Below are positions 61,613-64,000 of a stretch of 64,000 nucleotides of DNA, in pieces. A program made the position numbers and the translations under genes. The notes under the pieces were generated by a model, which was not told the origin of the DNA, ran no database searches, and saw only the letters and a list, made by a program, of their open reading frames with translations. The first letter of the stretch is position 1; each line of letters starts with the position of its first letter. The DNA comes from Candidatus Woesearchaeota archaeon (lineage in GTDB: Archaea; Nanobdellota; Nanobdellia; Woesearchaeales; GW2011-AR9): assembly GCA_018676855.1 (NCBI GenBank), contig JABHDY010000003.1, positions 62,001 to 126,000 of the forward strand, in the 5' to 3' direction.

Positions 61613-62008
61613 ATGGCCAGTAAGATAACCCTTGTTAGAATCAGACGAACACCACACGAAAACATTAACCAAGAACTTCAATGGTTTGGCAATTCTTTAG
61701 GATTATTTAACCTTCGTGACAAGGATAGTAGTTGTTTCCGTGTTTTTATCACATTAGTACGAAAAGCAAAGCGAAATGAAACCATTTCTTCAGACGACAT
61801 ATCAGATAAGCTAAACTTGAGTAGGGGAACGGTTGTACACCACCTTACAAAATTGATGAATTCGGGTTTAGTTGTACGTGAAAAAGGAGGATATTTGTTA
61901 AGATCAAACAATCTTTCTAAAGTCATACGAGACATACAACGAGACGTTTCTGCAATGTTTAATGAGTTAGAAGATGTTGCAAAGGAAATTGATGATAAGT
62001 TAGGATAA
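61613..62008 (+). CDS. winged-helix regulator, divergent from chaperone operon
   Basis: A 131-residue protein. The centre is a winged helix (SSDDISDKLNLSRGTVVHHL; KLMNSGLVVREKGGYLLRS) and the C-terminus a helix (VIRDIQRDVSAMFNELEDVA), like ArsR-type archaeal repressors such as Phr in layout. The ATG at 61613 is preferred; an in-frame GTG at 61595 exists. It shares a 102-base promoter region with grpE, so it is a likely heat-shock or chaperone regulator; this is inference from position. Confidence 0.8.
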   Translation: MASKITLVRIRRTPHENINQELQWFGNSLGLFNLRDKDSSCFRVFITLVRKAKRNETISSDDISDKLNLSRGTVVHHLTKLMNSGLVVREKGGYLLRSNNLSKVIRDIQRDVSAMFNELEDVAKEIDDKLG

Positions 62009-62056
62009 AATCTTAAATCCCAAATATTTTTATACAATAACTCTATCCTAGACACA

Positions 62057-63952
62057 ATGCACGTCAATGAGTTTCGTACATCATGTGAACTAAATAAATA
62101 CCCACAGGAAAAGATACATCTTTTTCAAAAAGCGATTGATATTGCACGAACAACATTCTCAGAAAAAAAACGTATAGCAGGAGATTCATTTTTTGACCAT
62201 AACATGCGCGTCGCAACGATTCTTACAGAAAGCAATTCTGAAGCAGAATCTGTCATTGCAGGAATTTTGCAGGGTATACTTCCCCACATGAAAAAAGAAG
62301 AATTAAAAATTCATTTTGGTACAGAAATTGTTCGTTTACTAGAAGAAGTGGACGAACTTAAGGAAATAAAAAGTAGAAACAATCAACTAAGCGCAGAATC
62401 ATTACGAAAAATTATCATAACGACAGCCCAAGACATCAGATCAATTTTTGTTAAGTTTGCAAACAAGTTAGATAACATGAGAAGCATTATAGTTCTTCCT
62501 CAAGCAGAACAAAAAAAGATAGCACAAGATGTATTGGACATATATGCTCCCCTTGCATATAGACTTGGAGCAGAACGAATTCGTACACAACTTGAAGACA
62601 TTGCATTTAAAGTTCTTAACCCACGAAAGTCAGAAGAAATCATTACATATCTTGAAGAGTCACGTGAACAACGACAGAAAAGTATTGATGAAGCAATTAC
62701 ACTTATACAAAGAACATGCTCTGAAAAAGTTGACATCATTAAAATTAAAGGACGGCCAAAGCATGTATACAGTATTTATAAAAAAATTCAAGCAAAGAAA
62801 GTTGGCCTTAACCAATTGTTTGACCTTCTCGGTCTTCGAGTAATTGTGGCGGAAGAAAAGGATTGTTATACACTTCTAGGAATACTACACGAAGCATTTG
62901 AACCCAGCCCAGGACGGTTAAAAGACTTTATTGCAACGCCTAAACCTAACTTTTACAGGTCTATCCACACAGGCGTAATGTTACCTAATGGTAAAGTAGC
63001 AGAAGTACAAATTCGAACTCCAGAAATGGAAGAGTTTGCAGAAGAAGGATTAGCATCACATTGGAGATACAAGAAAATCAAATCAGATGATTTGTTTGAA
63101 CGACGAGTTGCCTGGTTACGAAATGTTTTAGAAATGCAAAAGAACCTTGAAAATAAAGAGCTTTTACAAACAATTAAAGTCGATTTGTTTGGTGATAAGA
63201 TTTATTGTTATACTCCAAAAGGAGATGTAAAAGAATTGCCAAAAAATGCAACCATACTTGACTTTGCCTACCTTGTGCATGAACATATTGGCAATAAAAC
63301 AGTGGGTGCCCGTGTTAATGGAAGGTTTGTCCCCATAAAACATAAATTAATTTCTGGAGATGTTGTTGAGATTGTTACAAACAAAAATCAGAGGCCTCGG
63401 AGAAGTTGGATAAAAATTGTATTGTCTGCAAAAGCTCGACAACGAATACGTAAGTCACTTAAAGAATATGAAAAACTGCCAGCATTATACTTCAGACGAA
63501 TAAAACCATCAGTAACGGAAGAACAAGGAGTATTAGTTCAGTCAGAAGATTTTCCTAAAGCAGTATGTGTTTTAGCAAAGTGTTGTCGAGCAATTCCTGA
63601 CGAAGAAATCGTAGGAATTATTACAAAACGGAAGATTATCTCTGTACATACAAAAGAATGTAAAGCTGCATTAAAAGAAGAAGAACGATGGATTCCAGTC
63701 CAATGGAAGGACACGTTTAATCAAAGAATTAGATTTTATGTTCGAGCAACCGAAAGAAGTGGCCTTTTAGCAGATTTGTTACATACGATCGTTAACGCAA
63801 AGTTTGAAGTGAAGGAAGCGAAAGCAAAAATGATTGGAGAAAATGTTGCTGAATGTTCATTTTCTGTCATTCCACGAGATTTAGATCATCTTAAAGAATT
63901 GATACGACGTCTTGGTAAAGTGAACGGGTTTAAAAGAATTAGTTTTGAATAG
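62057..63952 (+). CDS. rel: RelA/SpoT homologue, hydrolase site lost
   Basis: A 631-residue long RSH. Residues 1-180 align with the HD hydrolase domain but its HDxxED is replaced by LQGILPH and the NKLD... motif is altered, so (p)ppGpp hydrolysis should be absent. The synthetase domain (about 215-345) keeps GRPKHVYSIYKK, FDLLGLRVIV, GRLKDFIATPKP (an RxKD-type loop), NFYRSIHT and EVQIRT, so it may be active. TGS (about 388-450, DLFGDKIYCYTPKG) and a C-terminal ACT domain (from about 560) follow. TATA-like ATTTTTATAC about 27 bases upstream implies a leaderless mRNA. Long RSH proteins are rare in archaea. Confidence 0.93.
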   Translation: MHVNEFRTSCELNKYPQEKIHLFQKAIDIARTTFSEKKRIAGDSFFDHNMRVATILTESNSEAESVIAGILQGILPHMKKEELKIHFGTEIVRLLEEVDELKEIKSRNNQLSAESLRKIIITTAQDIRSIFVKFANKLDNMRSIIVLPQAEQKKIAQDVLDIYAPLAYRLGAERIRTQLEDIAFKVLNPRKSEEIITYLEESREQRQKSIDEAITLIQRTCSEKVDIIKIKGRPKHVYSIYKKIQAKKVGLNQLFDLLGLRVIVAEEKDCYTLLGILHEAFEPSPGRLKDFIATPKPNFYRSIHTGVMLPNGKVAEVQIRTPEMEEFAEEGLASHWRYKKIKSDDLFERRVAWLRNVLEMQKNLENKELLQTIKVDLFGDKIYCYTPKGDVKELPKNATILDFAYLVHEHIGNKTVGARVNGRFVPIKHKLISGDVVEIVTNKNQRPRRSWIKIVLSAKARQRIRKSLKEYEKLPALYFRRIKPSVTEEQGVLVQSEDFPKAVCVLAKCCRAIPDEEIVGIITKRKIISVHTKECKAALKEEERWIPVQWKDTFNQRIRFYVRATERSGLLADLLHTIVNAKFEVKEAKAKMIGENVAECSFSVIPRDLDHLKELIRRLGKVNGFKRISFE

Positions 63953-64000
63953 TTCATCCTATAAATTTTATCATGTCTACCATTCTGTTACTGTAACCCC

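Noticed and set aside
1-64000. CRISPR arrays, IS elements, integrase or restriction genes
   Set aside because: No regularly spaced repeats, transposase or integrase motifs were seen on either strand, so the putative tRNA-linked element has no visible recombinase here.

Overview
The window looks like a chromosome segment of an AT-rich archaeon, most likely a DPANN lineage such as Woesearchaeota or Pacearchaeota; the lineage is inferred, not proven. Archaeal markers are ribosomal proteins uL11, uL1, uL10 (P0), P1/L12 and eS17, aIF2-gamma, a Cdc48 AAA ATPase, a ZPR1 zinc protein, an archaeal 7S SRP RNA and an intron-bearing tRNA. TATA boxes about 25 bases upstream of many start codons imply leaderless transcripts. 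Bacterial-type genes are mixed in: GrpE/DnaK/DnaJ, bacterial MetK, SMC, class II pyrophosphatase, MsrA and a RelA/SpoT homologue.

Layout: 1-1.9 kb holds a Cys-rich secreted protein cut by the window edge and a small lipoprotein. 1.9-10.8 kb is a copper and thiol-redox island on the minus strand: CopA, an ArsR regulator with a visible operator, CcdA, two thioredoxin-like lipoproteins, a DUF3179 lipoprotein, an HMA/exporter/cupredoxin fusion, a CopZ-like HMA protein, a DUF2318 lipoprotein and a membrane-tethered winged-helix protein. 10.9-25 kb has uL11, a giant beta-helix surface protein, a Ca2+-type ATPase, a Na+/Ca2+ exchanger-like protein, Cdc48 and topoisomerase IA. 25-36 kb has SRP RNA, a half-size VKOR-like protein, two pairs of unknown paralogues, a tandem nucleotidyltransferase protein, an ArvA/ArvB/ArvC-like GTPase module, ZPR1, tRNA-Gly and MsrA.

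36-50 kb has SMC, pyrophosphatase, a retropepsin-like/RimK pair, a small membrane gene broken by an in-frame TGA, an amino acid permease fused to a methyltransferase, NnrD, an intron-containing tRNA-Ile(UAU) followed by a copy of its own 3' end 570 bases on, a lipid headgroup operon and aIF2-gamma/eS17. 50-64 kb has metK facing an HTH-CBS regulator across a perfect inverted repeat, the uL1-uL10-L12 operon, and grpE-dnaK-dnaJ interrupted by a phosphatase and a PEP-swivel/HD fusion. The window ends with a full-length RelA/SpoT homologue whose hydrolase site is destroyed but whose synthetase site looks intact.

The most interesting items are the putative micro-element at tRNA-Ile, the PEP-swivel/HD plus phosphatase pair inside the chaperone operon, the hydrolase-dead Rel, the Arv-like vesiculation module in a DPANN-like genome, and several promoter-proximal inverted repeats that pair regulators with candidate operators.
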